From Gemmatimonadota bacterium (lineage in GTDB: Bacteria; Gemmatimonadota; Gemmatimonadetes; Longimicrobiales; Gaopeijiaceae): 64,000 nucleotides of DNA. Positions 48,381 to 58,952 of the stretch are shown piece after piece; positions within the stretch are counted from its first letter, which is position 1; every line of letters begins with the position of its first letter. The notes beneath the pieces are model-generated. The model searched no databases, was not told the DNA's origin, and saw only the letters and a program-made list of their open reading frames with translations. Location: the NCBI GenBank assembly GCA_030428885.1, contig JAUIEJ010000008.1, positions 1-64,000 on the forward strand, given 5' to 3'. The translations under genes were made by a program, and so were the position numbers.

Positions 48381-49424
48381 TCAGTAGGCGCGCTCGGGGT
48401 CGAGGACGTTGCGGAGCGCCTCGCCCCGGCGCCACCGGCCCAGGTTGTCGCAGAACAAGTCGGTGATGCGGGCGTTCTCCCGATCGCTGGTGCTGGCGGA
48501 GTGGGGGGAGACGAGCACCGAGTCCATCGTCCACAGGGGGCTGTGGGCCGGCAGGGGCTCCTCGGCGAAGACGTCGAGGTAGGCCCCGCCGAGGTGGCCG
48601 GAGTCGAGGGCGGAGACGAGGGCGGTCTCGTCGATGAGGGCGCCCCGGCCGACGTTCACCACCACGGCCCCCCGGGGGAGGGCGGCCAGGGCCTCGGCGT
48701 CGAGGAGCGCGGCGGTCTCGTCGGTGTGGGGCGCGGCCAGGACCAGGAACTCGGCCCGGGGCCACAATTCCGGCAGGGCCTCCGGCCCCCACAGTTCGTC
48801 GGCGTGGACCGACGCCGGATCGACACCGCCCGGGTGTCGCTTCACGCCGACGACCCTCAGACCCAGGGCCCGGCAGATCCGGCCGGTCTCCCGGCCGATG
48901 GCGCCGTGGCCCACGATCACGACCGTACGCCCTTCCAGGTCGGTGCCGGCGAAGCGCTCCCAGCGGCGCTCCCGCTGGGCCCGCACCGTGTGGAGCAGCT
49001 TACGGGCGTGCCCCAGGATGCACATGGCCGCGAACTCGGCCAGGGGTCGGGCGTGGACGCCGCTGGCCGTGGTGAAGACCGTGCCGGGCATGCGCTCGGC
49101 GTAGCGGTTCCGCTTCACGAACTGGCCGATGCCCGCCGAGGTGGCCTGGATCCAGCGCACGTTCGGCGCTCGCTCCGGCAGGTCGTCGCGGTGCGTGGCG
49201 TCGAAGTCGAACAGGATCGTGGCCCGGGCCAGGTGCTCCCGCCATCGGGCCTGTTGTTCGGGGGTGCGCTCCCGGGGCGCGCCGAAGTGGTCGGCGGGGT
49301 ACCGGGGCGGGCGAAGGAGCTCGGGTTCGTGGATCACGGCCATGCCGTCGGCCGCGTCCCGGATGCGGTCCACGAGGTCGGGCTCGAGCCAGCTGCAGAT
49401 CAGGATCGTGTCGTCGGTGGGCAT
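48381..49424 (-). CDS. D-2-hydroxyacid dehydrogenase
   Basis: The 347-residue protein has the family order: a catalytic domain around a Rossmann core with GHGAIGRETGR, then VNVGRGALIDETALVSAL (catalytic Arg), VFAEEPLPAHSPLW (Glu) and SPHSAS (His). These residues are the Arg-Glu-His catalytic set of NAD-dependent D-2-hydroxyacid dehydrogenases. There are no membrane segments. It reads convergently toward the ADOP gene, with stops three bases apart, and its start is 75 bp from the divergent DUF885 operon. The hydroxyacid substrate is not obvious. Confidence 0.92.
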   Translation of the reverse strand: MPTDDTILICSWLEPDLVDRIRDAADGMAVIHEPELLRPPRYPADHFGAPRERTPEQQARWREHLARATILFDFDATHRDDLPERAPNVRWIQATSAGIGQFVKRNRYAERMPGTVFTTASGVHARPLAEFAAMCILGHARKLLHTVRAQRERRWERFAGTDLEGRTVVIVGHGAIGRETGRICRALGLRVVGVKRHPGGVDPASVHADELWGPEALPELWPRAEFLVLAAPHTDETAALLDAEALAALPRGAVVVNVGRGALIDETALVSALDSGHLGGAYLDVFAEEPLPAHSPLWTMDSVLVSPHSASTSDRENARITDLFCDNLGRWRRGEALRNVLDPERAY

Positions 49425-49499
49425 CGGCTCAACCTACGCGGTGGCGGCGCGGGCGCACCCCGGCTATGTCTGTCCGGCCCACCCACCCCGCTCTACCGC

Positions 49500-51104
49500 A
49501 TGGCCGATTCGATCTCCGGCGTCGACGATCCCCTCGACGCATTCTTCGTCGCCTTCTACCGTCGTCGCCCGGTGGACGCCTCGTTCATCGGCGTCCACGA
49601 TCACGACGCCCGCCTGCCCGACCTGTCCGAGGCGGGGCTGGGCGACGCCCTCGCCGACGTCGAGTCCGGGCTCGTCGCCCTCGACGGCTCCGGCGAGGGC
49701 GACCTCGACCGCCGCCTCGCCCGGGGCGTGTTGCGCCAGAACCGCTGGGAGCTCACCGGTGGTCACTTCGCCCGGGGCAACCCGTCGTTCGCCACCGGCG
49801 AGGCGGTGTTCGGCTTCCTCTCCCTGTTCCTGACCCACGGCGGCGCGCTGGCGCACCGGCTCGACGCGGCCCGGCAGCGCCTCGAGGCGGTGCCGACCTT
49901 CCTGGCCCGGGCCCGGGCCCTCATCGATCGAGCCCCATCGGCCTGGATCGAGCGGGCGATCCGGGAGGCCCGGGGCGCCGTGCCCCTGTTCGGCGACGGC
50001 GTGGACCGGCTGTGCGACGAGCTCGCCGTGGAGCGGTCCACGCTCCGGTCGGCCGCCGACGTCGCAGCCGCCGCCTTCGCCGAACACCTCGCCTGGCTGG
50101 AGACCGACCTGGCCCGGAGTCCCCGGGAATCCGTGGCCGCCGGACCCGAGGCGCTGGACCTCTACCTGCGCGACGGCCACGCCCTGGAGGCGTCCCACGA
50201 CGACGTGGTGGCCTACGCCCGGGACGCCCTGGACGAGGCCCGGAGTCGACTCGCCGAGCCCGCCTCCGACGGCCCCACCCGGGGCGACGGCGCCCGCCCT
50301 CCCGACGGCGATGTTCTGCGCCGCTACCGCGACACCTGGGACGCCATGCGGGCCCTGGCCGAGGCCCACGACCTGGTCACCTGGCCCGACTTCCCGATCC
50401 GGTACGTGCCCCGCCCCGCGTGGGTGCGGGAGGCGGCGCCGGCATTCTACTTCCTGTTCTACCGCTCGCCGGCGGCGTTCCACCGCCCCCCGGTGCACGA
50501 CTATCTGGTCGCCCCCCTCGACGAGCCCGTCACCGACGCCACCATCAAGCTCAACCACGTGGTGCACCACGGGGGCCTGGGCCACCACGTCCAGAACTGG
50601 AACGCCTTCCGGGCGCCGTCGCGGATCGGCCGGGTGGCGGCCGTGGACGGGGCCTCGCGCATCGCCATGCCGTGCGGCGGCACCATGGCCGAGGGGTGGG
50701 CGTGCTACGCCACCGACCTCGTGGGCGAGTTCGGCGGGCTCACACCCGGGGAGCAGCGCGCCGAACTCCACTCCCGGGCGCGCATGGCGTGCCGGGCGGT
50801 GGTGGATCTCGAACTGCACCGGGGGCGCATGGGCCTCGACGAGGCGGCTGCGTTCTATCAGGAGCACGCCGGCATGCCCGCGGCCGCCGCCCGGGGCGAG
50901 GCTGTGAAGAACTCCATGTTTCCAGGCATGGCGGTGATGTACCTCGCCGGCACCGACGCGATTCACCGCCTTCGGGCCACCATGGAGCGCCTCGAGGGGC
51001 CGGCCTTCGACCTCCGCCGCTTTCACGACACCCTGCTGTCGTACGGCTCGGTGCCCGTGTCTCTCATCGCCCGCGACATGACGGAGGCTGCCCGTGCTCT
51101 CTGA
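49500..51104 (+). CDS. DUF885-family protein lacking the canonical catalytic Glu
   Basis: The 534-residue protein starts at ATG 49500, with an in-frame upstream extension rejected as low-complexity. It is a mainly helical DUF885 protein, a family of predicted zinc peptidases with the core HExxPGHxxQ. Here the equivalent reads HHGGLGHHVQNW, so the general-base Glu is His. The later EGWACYATDLVGEFG segment keeps its Glu. It may be an inactive partner or use another residue. It opens a nine-gene operon with a peptide importer, and its end overlaps the next DUF885-like gene by eleven bases. Confidence 0.82.
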   Translation: MADSISGVDDPLDAFFVAFYRRRPVDASFIGVHDHDARLPDLSEAGLGDALADVESGLVALDGSGEGDLDRRLARGVLRQNRWELTGGHFARGNPSFATGEAVFGFLSLFLTHGGALAHRLDAARQRLEAVPTFLARARALIDRAPSAWIERAIREARGAVPLFGDGVDRLCDELAVERSTLRSAADVAAAAFAEHLAWLETDLARSPRESVAAGPEALDLYLRDGHALEASHDDVVAYARDALDEARSRLAEPASDGPTRGDGARPPDGDVLRRYRDTWDAMRALAEAHDLVTWPDFPIRYVPRPAWVREAAPAFYFLFYRSPAAFHRPPVHDYLVAPLDEPVTDATIKLNHVVHHGGLGHHVQNWNAFRAPSRIGRVAAVDGASRIAMPCGGTMAEGWACYATDLVGEFGGLTPGEQRAELHSRARMACRAVVDLELHRGRMGLDEAAAFYQEHAGMPAAAARGEAVKNSMFPGMAVMYLAGTDAIHRLRATMERLEGPAFDLRRFHDTLLSYGSVPVSLIARDMTEAARAL

Positions 51105-52269
51105 CGCCACGCTGGCCCACGGCGAGCGCGCGCTCCAGGCCCTTCTCGGCGTCGACGCCCTCTACCGCGCCGAGAGCGGCGACGACGTGGGCCTCTGCGT
51201 GCTGAACCTCGACACGGAGGGCCGGTACGTTCCGACCTCGTACGCCGACTACGACGAGGCCGCGACCGCGTGGCGCGAGCTCGGCCGGGCCGCCGCCGGC
51301 CTTCCCGAGCCCGACCGCCGGGTCTACTACGAGCAGCTGGCGGCCTCGACGCTGGCGTTCCTCGACTGGCGCCGCACGGGGCTGCCCTTCCGTGAGCAGC
51401 TCACGGGCTTTCTCCACGTGCCCGCGACGCCGGCGTCCGACGCCGAACTCGACGCGCTGGAGGGCGAGATCCACACCCTGCTGGGGCGCATGGGACTCCA
51501 CGGTGACCTGCGTCACCGGGCCGCCGCCTGGGAGGAGCGGGTGCAGGTGCCCCCCGAGGCCGTGCCGGAGGTCTGCGACGCGTACCTGTCCGAGGCCTGG
51601 GCCCGCACGGAGGACCGCCTGCTGGCGATCCCCGCCGAGCCCTCCGACGGCATGCGGGTGGAGCCGGTCACCGGCGTGCCGTACAACGCCCGGTGCGACT
51701 ACCTGGCCCGCACCGTCCAGCTCAACGTCGACCCCGTGCTGACCCGCCCGGGCCTCAAGCACCTGGCGGTGCACGAGGGCTGCCCCGGCCACTACGTGCA
51801 GTTCAAGCTCCGGGAAACGGGCGCCCGGGCCGGGACCGCCCCCGCCGACGTGCTGGTGTCGGTGGTCAACACGGCGAGCTCGTCGGTGTTCGAGGGCATC
51901 GCCGACACGGGGCTCGAGATGCTCGACTGGATCGACACCGACGACGACCGGGTGCAGGCCCTCGTCAACCGCCACCGGGCGGGCATCGGCACCGGAGCGG
52001 CGTGGCGACTCCACGCCCTGGGACGCCCCGAGACCGAGGTCGCCGAGTGGCTCCGGGGCCGCTCGCTCCTGGGGGGCGAGGGGTGGGTGGCCAACCGCAT
52101 GGCGTTCATCGCGGCGCCGGCCCGGGCCGTGCTGATCTGGTCGTACTGGTGGGGAGAGCGTACGGTGGCTCCGGCCTGGCGCGCGGTCCCGGGCGATCGC
52201 CGCGCCGACTTCCTCCGCTTCCTCCACGGACGCATGCACTCCAACGACTCGGTGGGGATGTTCTCGTGA
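51094..52269 (+). CDS. DUF885-family putative metallopeptidase
   Basis: The 391-residue protein starts at GTG 51094. It contains the intact HEGCPGHYVQFKL zinc-peptidase motif (HExxxGH) and FEGIADTGLEMLDW, where a family Glu sits. It is shorter than typical DUF885 (550-600 residues) and seems to lack the N-terminal extension found in its neighbour. The second of a tandem pair, it shares a stop overlap (GTGA) with the substrate-binding protein gene. Peptidase activity feeding the transporter is inference from gene order. No signal peptide is seen, so it is likely cytoplasmic. Confidence 0.82.
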   Translation: MLSDATLAHGERALQALLGVDALYRAESGDDVGLCVLNLDTEGRYVPTSYADYDEAATAWRELGRAAAGLPEPDRRVYYEQLAASTLAFLDWRRTGLPFREQLTGFLHVPATPASDAELDALEGEIHTLLGRMGLHGDLRHRAAAWEERVQVPPEAVPEVCDAYLSEAWARTEDRLLAIPAEPSDGMRVEPVTGVPYNARCDYLARTVQLNVDPVLTRPGLKHLAVHEGCPGHYVQFKLRETGARAGTAPADVLVSVVNTASSSVFEGIADTGLEMLDWIDTDDDRVQALVNRHRAGIGTGAAWRLHALGRPETEVAEWLRGRSLLGGEGWVANRMAFIAAPARAVLIWSYWWGERTVAPAWRAVPGDRRADFLRFLHGRMHSNDSVGMFS

Positions 52270-53903
52270 CCCGGCTGCGACGCTCGGTGCCCGTCTGCGC
52301 CCTGGCCCTCCTCGCGGCGTGCGGAGGCGGTGACGGCGGTCCGGAGGCCGCCGCCGGCACGGCGAGCGCGGGCGAGGCGCGGTCCCCCGGAATCCTGCGC
52401 ATCGCGTACGACCGGGAGATCGACGTCCTGAATGCGTTCACCAGCCAGAATCTGGTGGACATCCAGTTCAGCATGGTCGAGGGGCTCGTCACCACCAACG
52501 ACCGCAACGAGTACGTGCCGGTGCTCGCCACGGAGATCCCCACGCCGGACAACGGCGGAGTCGTGGAGAACGCCGATGGCACCGTGACCATGACGTGGCC
52601 CCTCCACCAGGGCGTGCGCTGGCACGACGGCGAGCCCTTCACCAGCGCCGACGTCTGCTTCACCTGGCGCTTCGTCACCGCCCCGGGGTCGCAGGTCTAC
52701 AACCGCCACGAGTACCTGGGCATCGTCGACTGCGCCACGCCCGACGAGCACACGGTGGTCTTCACGTGGGACGGCCCCTACGGCTACGCCACCGGCCTCT
52801 TCGAGGCCATGCTCCCCGAACACGTGCTGGGCGATCTCACGGCCGAGGAGATCGTCGACTACACGCCGTACAACCGGGGCGAGGCCCTGGTGGGCACCGG
52901 TCCGTTCCGCTTCGCCGAGTGGCGGGCCGGTGAATACATCCGGGTCGTGCGCAACGACGACTACTGGAGGGGGGACTCCCTCCCGGCCATCGACGAGATC
53001 GTCTGGTCGTTCGTGCCCGACGACAACACCCGCTTCAACGCCCTGAAGGCGGGGCAGTACGACTGGGCCCGCATTCTCCCGACCCAGGTGGACGAAGCCC
53101 GGGGACTCGACGGCTACGACGTCTTTCTCGTGTCGTCGAATTCGTTCCTGCACTTCGACCTCTCGCTGAACTCCGACAACGCCCGGGCGCTGTTCTCCGA
53201 CCCCGCGGTGCGGGAAGCGCTCTTCCTGGCCGTGGACCGGGCGGCCATCGCCGACCAGCTCATGCAGGGCACCGTGGTGCTGGCCGATTCGCCCATCAAC
53301 CACACGAGTCCGTACCACAACGACGACACGCCGGGGGTGCCCTTCGATCCGGATCGGGCCCGGGCGATGCTCGACGCCGCGGGGTGGCAGCCCGGCCCCG
53401 ACGGAATCCGGGTGAAGGAGGGCCGCCGCTTCTCGTTCGAGATGTTGAACCGGGCGGGCACGTCGGACCGCATCGCGGTGGCCCAGGTGATCCAGGCCCA
53501 GCTCAAGGATGTGGGCGTCGAGGTGACGTTCCAGACCCTGGAGAGTGCGGCCTGGACCCAGCGGTGGCGGAGCGGCCAGTGGGAGGCCATGGTCTCGGCC
53601 TGGTTCCTCCCGGCCGACCCCAGCGTAACGGGGCTTTACGCTTGCGAGGGGTCGAACAACATGACGGGGTTCTGCGACCCCGAGCTCGACGCCCTCATGG
53701 AGCGCTCCGACCGCACCCTCGACCCGGCCCGGCGCAAGGCGGCCCTCGACAGCGTGCAGGTGGCCGTGGCCGGCGAGCACCGCTTCCTGCCCCTCTACTT
53801 CAACGTCGTGCCCGAACTCGTGAGCACCCGCATCGAGGGGCACCGGGGCAGCGGCACCAACTTCGGCAGCTTCTGGAACCTGTGGTCCTGGCGGCTGCGC
53901 TGA
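52266..53903 (+). CDS. ABC peptide transporter, substrate-binding lipoprotein (DppA/OppA type)
   Basis: The GTG at 52266 overlaps the upstream stop by four bases. The 545-residue lipoprotein has lipobox LLAAC (Cys) and the family 5 solute-binding fold: VLNAFTSQN, GVRWHDGEPFTSADVCFTWRF, GTGPFRFAEWRAGEYIRVVRNDDYW, SDPAVREALFLAVDRAAIADQL, and PDRARAMLDAAGWQPGPDG. It collects peptides, or possibly nickel or sugars, in the periplasm and hands them to the permeases downstream. Following two peptidase-like genes, peptides are the likely cargo. The gap to the first permease is 28 bp. Confidence 0.92.
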   Translation: MTRLRRSVPVCALALLAACGGGDGGPEAAAGTASAGEARSPGILRIAYDREIDVLNAFTSQNLVDIQFSMVEGLVTTNDRNEYVPVLATEIPTPDNGGVVENADGTVTMTWPLHQGVRWHDGEPFTSADVCFTWRFVTAPGSQVYNRHEYLGIVDCATPDEHTVVFTWDGPYGYATGLFEAMLPEHVLGDLTAEEIVDYTPYNRGEALVGTGPFRFAEWRAGEYIRVVRNDDYWRGDSLPAIDEIVWSFVPDDNTRFNALKAGQYDWARILPTQVDEARGLDGYDVFLVSSNSFLHFDLSLNSDNARALFSDPAVREALFLAVDRAAIADQLMQGTVVLADSPINHTSPYHNDDTPGVPFDPDRARAMLDAAGWQPGPDGIRVKEGRRFSFEMLNRAGTSDRIAVAQVIQAQLKDVGVEVTFQTLESAAWTQRWRSGQWEAMVSAWFLPADPSVTGLYACEGSNNMTGFCDPELDALMERSDRTLDPARRKAALDSVQVAVAGEHRFLPLYFNVVPELVSTRIEGHRGSGTNFGSFWNLWSWRLR

Positions 53904-53931
53904 GGCGGGCCGCGGGCCCGCGGACGTCGCC

Positions 53932-54885
53932 GTGACCGGGTGGGTCGCCCGCCGGGTGCTGCAGATGGTGCCCCTGATCCTGGGCATCACCGTCGTGCTC
54001 TTCGCCGTGATCCAGGCGGCACCGGGGGGCCCCGAGGGCGCCCTGCTCGAGTCGGGACGCTTCATCGATCCCGAGGTCATCGAGGCCTACCGCCAGCGCC
54101 TCGGGGTCGACGAGCCGATCCCCGTGCAGTACGTGGGCTGGCTGGGGGCCGCCGTGCAGGGCGACCTGGGGGTGAGCTTCTCCACGACCCGCCCGGTGGC
54201 GGAGATGATCCTCGAGCGCCTTCCCGCCACCCTCGAGCTCATGGGAGCGTCGTTCCTGCTCGCGGCGGTACTGGCCTTCGCCATCGGGACGTTCAGCGCC
54301 GTGCGCCAGTACTCCTGGTTCGACCACCTGGGCACCGGGGCGTCGTTTCTGGGCATCGCCATGCCGGTGTTCTGGTTCGGGCTGATCCTGCAGCTCGTGT
54401 TCGGCGTGTGGCTGGGGTGGCTGCCGGTGGCGGGGCGGGGCACGGTGGGGGCGTCGGGGCTGGGGGATCACCTGCTGCACCTGGTGCTCCCGGCCACCGT
54501 GCTCTCCCTGCGGTACGTGGCCGGGTGGTCGCGGTATCTGCGCTCCAGCCTGCTCCAGGCGCTCCGGGCCGACTACGTGCGCACCGCCCGGGCCAAGGGG
54601 CTGCCGGAGTCGGTGGTCGTGGGGGTGCACGGGCTGCGCAACGCCCTGATCCCGGTGGTGAGCATCATGGCCCTCAACCTCGCCGGGCTCTTCAGCGGGG
54701 CCGTCATCACCGAGACGATCTTCGCGTGGCCCGGCATCGGGCGCATGTTCGTCCAGGCCATGTTCGCCCGGGACTACCCGCTGCTCATGGGGATCCTGCT
54801 CCTGGGGTCGGTCATGGTCGTGGTGTTCAACCTGGTGGCCGACCTCGTGTACGGGCTCCTCGACCCCCGGATCCGCTATGAGTGA
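53932..54885 (+). CDS. ABC transporter permease DppB/OppB type
   Basis: The 317-residue protein begins at GTG 53932. It has six membrane helices, with the long periplasmic loop after helix 1 typical of DppB (RLGVDEPIPVQYVGWLGAAVQGDLGVSF). The EAA cytoplasmic loop reads YVRTARAKGLPESVVVGVHGLRNALIP, which docks the ATPases. Its 3' end overlaps the second permease gene by eight bases. It forms a heterodimeric peptide channel with the next gene product. Confidence 0.94.
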   Translation: MTGWVARRVLQMVPLILGITVVLFAVIQAAPGGPEGALLESGRFIDPEVIEAYRQRLGVDEPIPVQYVGWLGAAVQGDLGVSFSTTRPVAEMILERLPATLELMGASFLLAAVLAFAIGTFSAVRQYSWFDHLGTGASFLGIAMPVFWFGLILQLVFGVWLGWLPVAGRGTVGASGLGDHLLHLVLPATVLSLRYVAGWSRYLRSSLLQALRADYVRTARAKGLPESVVVGVHGLRNALIPVVSIMALNLAGLFSGAVITETIFAWPGIGRMFVQAMFARDYPLLMGILLLGSVMVVVFNLVADLVYGLLDPRIRYE

Positions 54886-55720
54886 CGGCGGCTTCTGGCG
54901 CGAGTTCCGGCGGCACCGCCTGGCCACGGTGTCGTTGGGGGCGGTGGTGGTGCTGGGGGCGGCCTGCGCCCTGGCGCCGGTGCTGGCGCCCTTCGAGTTC
55001 GACGCCATCGACCTGTCGAGCATCCGCGCCGCGCCGTCGCTCGAACACCTCATGGGCACCGACGATCTGGGCCGCGACCTCTTCACCCGGGTGCTCTACG
55101 GGGGGCGGGTCAGCCTGCTCATCGGGGTGTTGTCGGCGGTGCTGGGCACGTCGCTCGGGGCCGCCGTGGGGGCCGTGGCGGGCTACTACGGGCGCTGGAT
55201 CGACAACGGGCTCATGCGCGTCACCGACGTGGCGTACGCGATTCCGACCCTGCCCCTGCTCATCGTCCTGGCGTCGTACACCCAGGCCACGGCCCTCTCC
55301 ATGGCGCTGGTCGTGGGACTCCTGAGTTGGATGACCACCGCTCGGGTGGTGCGCTCCGAGGTGCTGACGATTCGCGAGATGCCGTACGTGGAGGCGGCCC
55401 GGTCGGTGGGGGCGTCGAACGGGCGGATCCTGGGGCGCCACGTCCTGCCCAACGCCCTGGGACCCATCGTCGTGGGGGCGACCCTGGCCGTGGGCAACGC
55501 CATCATCCTGGAATCGTCGCTGTCGTTCCTGGGACTCGGGGTGCAGCCCCCCACGCCAACGTGGGGCAACATGCTCATGGACGCCCAGGCCACCATGTCG
55601 ACCACGCCCTGGCTGAGCGTGTTTCCCGGGGCGGCGATCCTCATCGTCGTGTTGGCCGTGAACTTCATCGGCGACGGGCTGCAGGATGCCCTGGACCCCG
55701 GCGCCCGGTCGTCGTCGTGA
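54878..55720 (+). CDS. ABC transporter permease DppC/OppC type
   Basis: The 280-residue protein, from ATG 54878, has the DppC pattern: one helix after a short N-terminus ([20 protein letters not shown]), the conserved [27 protein letters not shown], then the binding-protein-dependent transport core and EAA loop [30 protein letters not shown]. It pairs with the upstream permease. Its stop overlaps the start of the first ATPase gene as GTGA. Confidence 0.94.
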   Translation: MSDGGFWREFRRHRLATVSLGAVVVLGAACALAPVLAPFEFDAIDLSSIRAAPSLEHLMGTDDLGRDLFTRVLYGGRVSLLIGVLSAVLGTSLGAAVGAVAGYYGRWIDNGLMRVTDVAYAIPTLPLLIVLASYTQATALSMALVVGLLSWMTTARVVRSEVLTIREMPYVEAARSVGASNGRILGRHVLPNALGPIVVGATLAVGNAIILESSLSFLGLGVQPPTPTWGNMLMDAQATMSTTPWLSVFPGAAILIVVLAVNFIGDGLQDALDPGARSSS

Positions 55721-56748
55721 GCGCGTCGCCGTCGGTGTCGGCCTCGGCGTCGGTGGCCCCCGGGCCCGTGCTCCGGGTGCGGGACCTCACCACCCGGTTC
55801 TTCACCCGGGGCGCCACCGTGCACGCGGTGAACGGGGTGTCCCTCGACCTCCGGGCCGGGGAGTCGCTGGCCCTGGTGGGCGAGAGCGGGTCGGGGAAGA
55901 CCGTCACGGCGCTGTCGGTGATGGGGCTGGTGCCGGCGCCCGGACGGGTGGTGGGGGGTGCGGTGGAGCTCGGCGGGCGCGACCTGCTGCGGCTCTCGGC
56001 GCGGGAACTGCAGCGGGTGCGGGGGCGGGAGATCGCCATGGTGTTCCAGGACCCCATGACGTCGCTCAACCCGGTGCTCACCGTGGAGCGGCAGCTCACC
56101 GAACCCATGCGGCGGCACCTGGGCATGACGAAGCGGGCGGCCCGGGACGAGGCCGTGGCTCTCCTGACCCGGGTGGGCATCTCCGACGCGGGCCGGCGCC
56201 TCGGCCATCACCCCCACCGGTTTTCGGGGGGGCAGCGCCAGCGGATCATGATCGCCATGGCCCTGGCGTGCCGGCCGGCGGTGCTGGTGGCCGACGAGCC
56301 CACCACGGCCCTGGACGTCACCATCCAGGCCCAGATCGTGGCCCTGGTGAAGGACCTCCAGGCCGAACTGGGCACGGCGATCCTCTGGATCACCCACGAC
56401 CTGGCCCTGGTGGCGGGGCTCGTCGACCGGGTAGCCGTGATGTACGGCGGGGCCATCGTGGAGGAGGCCGACGTGGATGCCCTCTACGCCGAGCCCCGCC
56501 ACCCCTACACCCGGGGGCTCCTGGCCTCGCTGCCCGGGCGGGCCGACGCCGCGGGGCGGCTGGCGGCCATTCCCGGGCGGCCGCCGGCCCTCACCGCGGC
56601 CCCCGGGGCGTGTTCGTTCGCGCCGCGGTGCGGCTGGGCCGACGACCGGTGCCGGGGCGCGGTGCCGCCCCTGGAGGGGGTGGACGCCGGGCACCGCTCC
56701 GCCTGCTTCCGCTGGCGGGAGCTGGACGACGGGAGGCGGGATGGCTGA
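55717..56748 (+). CDS. ABC transporter ATP-binding protein DppD/OppD type
   Basis: The 343-residue protein (GTG 55717) has Walker A GESGSGKT, the ABC signature FSGGQRQR, Walker [12 protein letters not shown] and the switch histidine in WITHDLALV. The C-terminal oligopeptide-type extension has the Cys pattern [14 protein letters not shown]...C, as in DppD proteins where it can bind an iron-sulfur cluster. A low-complexity Ser/Ala/Val start precedes the domain. It powers the importer with the next gene product, which overlaps it by eight bases. Confidence 0.94.
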   Translation: MSASPSVSASASVAPGPVLRVRDLTTRFFTRGATVHAVNGVSLDLRAGESLALVGESGSGKTVTALSVMGLVPAPGRVVGGAVELGGRDLLRLSARELQRVRGREIAMVFQDPMTSLNPVLTVERQLTEPMRRHLGMTKRAARDEAVALLTRVGISDAGRRLGHHPHRFSGGQRQRIMIAMALACRPAVLVADEPTTALDVTIQAQIVALVKDLQAELGTAILWITHDLALVAGLVDRVAVMYGGAIVEEADVDALYAEPRHPYTRGLLASLPGRADAAGRLAAIPGRPPALTAAPGACSFAPRCGWADDRCRGAVPPLEGVDAGHRSACFRWRELDDGRRDG

Positions 56749-57769
56749 CGGGTCGACCCCGCTGCTCCAGGTGCGGGATCTGGTGAAACACTTCCCGGTG
56801 GGCGGCGGCGTGCTGCGTAGCGACCGGGGCGCGATCCGGGCGGTGGACGGGGTGAGCTTCGACGTCGCCGCCGGCGAGACCCTGGGCCTGGTGGGCGAAA
56901 GCGGGTCGGGGAAGTCCACCACGGGGCGGGCGATCCTGCGGCTCCACGAACCCACCTCGGGCACCGTGGCGTTCGACGGCCGCGAGCTCACCATCCTCGA
57001 CGCCGCGGCGCTCCGCCGGGAGCGGCGTCACCTGCAGATGATCTTCCAGGATCCGTACGCGTCGCTGAACCCCCGGCACACCGTCGCGACCATCGTCCGG
57101 GAGCCCCTGGACGTCCACGCCGTCGGGGGCGACGATGAGCGCCGGGCCCGGGTCGACGAACTGCTGGAGCTCGTGGGGCTGGGGGCCCGCTGGCGGCGCC
57201 GCTACCCCCACGAGATGAGCGGCGGGCAGCGTCAGCGGGTGGGCATCGCCCGGGCCCTGGCCACCCACCCCCGCTTCATCGTGGCCGACGAGCCCATCGC
57301 GGCGCTGGACGTGTCGATCCAGGCCCAGATCGTGAACCTCATGGCCGACCTCAAGACGCGGCTCGGCCTCACCTACCTGTTCATCGCCCACGACCTGTCC
57401 ATGGTGCGCTACCTGAGCGACCGGGTGGCCGTCATGTACCTGGGCCGCCTGGCCGAGCTGGGGCCCGCCGCCGACCTCTTCGACCGGCCCCGCCACCCCT
57501 ACACCCGGGCTCTGGTGTCGGCCATTCCGGTGCCCGATCCGGCCCTGGAGCGGGCCCGGGCCCGGGTGGTGCTGCCCGGCGACGTGCCCAGCCCCGCCGA
57601 CCCCCCGCCCGGGTGCCGCTTCCACACGCGCTGCCCCTTCGCCGACGCGCGCTGCCGCACCGAGGTGCCCGCGTGGCGCGACCTGGGCGGGGCCGGCGCC
57701 CCCCACTTCGTAGCGTGTCATCACGCCGACACGCTCGACCTCTCCCCCGATGGAGTCCCCCATGCCTGA
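56741..57769 (+). CDS. ABC transporter ATP-binding protein DppF/OppF type
   Basis: The 342-residue protein starts at ATG 56741. It shows Walker [10 protein letters not shown], signature MSGGQRQRV, Walker [13 protein letters not shown]-loop FIAHDLSMV, and the oligopeptide C-terminal motif [15 protein letters not shown]. It is the second ATPase of the pair. Its end overlaps the first Gfo/Idh/MocA gene by eight bases, so the transporter and the oxidoreductases are translationally linked. Confidence 0.94.
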   Translation: MADGSTPLLQVRDLVKHFPVGGGVLRSDRGAIRAVDGVSFDVAAGETLGLVGESGSGKSTTGRAILRLHEPTSGTVAFDGRELTILDAAALRRERRHLQMIFQDPYASLNPRHTVATIVREPLDVHAVGGDDERRARVDELLELVGLGARWRRRYPHEMSGGQRQRVGIARALATHPRFIVADEPIAALDVSIQAQIVNLMADLKTRLGLTYLFIAHDLSMVRYLSDRVAVMYLGRLAELGPAADLFDRPRHPYTRALVSAIPVPDPALERARARVVLPGDVPSPADPPPGCRFHTRCPFADARCRTEVPAWRDLGGAGAPHFVACHHADTLDLSPDGVPHA

Positions 57770-58952
57770 CAAGCTCCGCGTCGGCGTCATCGGCGCCGGA
57801 CGCTGGTCCCGCACCGCCCATCTGCCGGGCTTCACCCGCTCTCCTCTCTGCGACCTCGTGGCCATCTGCGACCTCGACCGGGAGCTGGCCGAGGCCCGGC
57901 AGCGTGAGTTCGGCATTCCCGATCTGTACACCGACGCCGAGGCGCTGCTGGCCCGGAGCGACCTCGACGTCATCGACGTGTGCACCCGGGGCGACCACCA
58001 GGACCTCGTCTTCGCCACCCTCGAGGCCGGCAAACACTGCCTCGTGGAAAAGCCCGTCTGCCACGACTACCGGGACGTGTGGCGGGCCCACGAACTCGCC
58101 CGCTCCAAGGGGCTCCTCACCAAGGTGGGGCTGACGTTCCGCTACGCCCCGGCGGTGATGTACATGTTCGATCTCATCCGGGACGGCTTCATCGGCGAGC
58201 CGTACATCTTCAACGGGTACGAGCAGAACTCCCAGTGGCTCGACCCCGACGTGCCCATGGACAAGCGGATCCACAAGACGAAACCCGAGGGCGAGGCGCC
58301 GTGGGGCACCGACCTCTCCCGGGAGGGCATCACGGTGTCGTCGCTGGAGGGCTACGGGGCCCCCACCATCGACATCGGCCTCGAGTGCGTGGGCGCCGAC
58401 CTGGGGCGGGTGGTGGGTCTGTTGGCCAACATGGTGCCCTTCCGACGCAAGACGAACCTGGACACCGAGCGAACGCGCCTGAACGTCGACGACGCCGACA
58501 TGTTCATGGGCGAGGCGACCAACGGGGCCCTCTTCTCCATGCAGTCCAGCTACGTGACGGTGGGCAACTACCCGGGCATCGAAGCCCGCATCTTCGGATC
58601 GGAGGGGGCGATCCAGGTGCGGCTGGTGGAGGAGTTCGGCGAGATCCAGACGATCAAAACGGCTGCGCCCGACGCCGTGGAGTTCGTGGAGCGGGAGATC
58701 CCCCGGCGCTACTTCGCCCCCGGCGCCCGCCTCGACGACCACTGGAGCACGGCGTTCTACGGCAACCTCGTGCACAACTTCATGGAGGAGATCGTGGCCG
58801 GCGGCGACGTGAACCAGGGCGACTTCGCCCAGAGCGCCCGGGTGCAGGAAGTCATCAACGCCGTGACCCTGTCGCACCGGGAGGGGCGCTGGATCGACCT
58901 GCCCCTGGACCGGTCCCTCGAGATGCCCGCAGCGGAGACCATGCCATGGTGA
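57762..58952 (+). CDS. Gfo/Idh/MocA-family oxidoreductase
   Basis: The 396-residue protein (ATG 57762; ATG 57750 is also possible) has an N-terminal Rossmann domain with [18 protein letters not shown] and the EKP-type active-site motif [11 protein letters not shown]. The C-terminal alpha/beta domain follows. No Tat signal is seen, so it is probably cytoplasmic. Such enzymes oxidise or reduce sugars, inositols or amino acids with NAD(P). Placement at the end of a peptide-import operon is unusual for sugar enzymes and leaves the substrate open. Confidence 0.9.
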   Translation: MPDKLRVGVIGAGRWSRTAHLPGFTRSPLCDLVAICDLDRELAEARQREFGIPDLYTDAEALLARSDLDVIDVCTRGDHQDLVFATLEAGKHCLVEKPVCHDYRDVWRAHELARSKGLLTKVGLTFRYAPAVMYMFDLIRDGFIGEPYIFNGYEQNSQWLDPDVPMDKRIHKTKPEGEAPWGTDLSREGITVSSLEGYGAPTIDIGLECVGADLGRVVGLLANMVPFRRKTNLDTERTRLNVDDADMFMGEATNGALFSMQSSYVTVGNYPGIEARIFGSEGAIQVRLVEEFGEIQTIKTAAPDAVEFVEREIPRRYFAPGARLDDHWSTAFYGNLVHNFMEEIVAGGDVNQGDFAQSARVQEVINAVTLSHREGRWIDLPLDRSLEMPAAETMPW

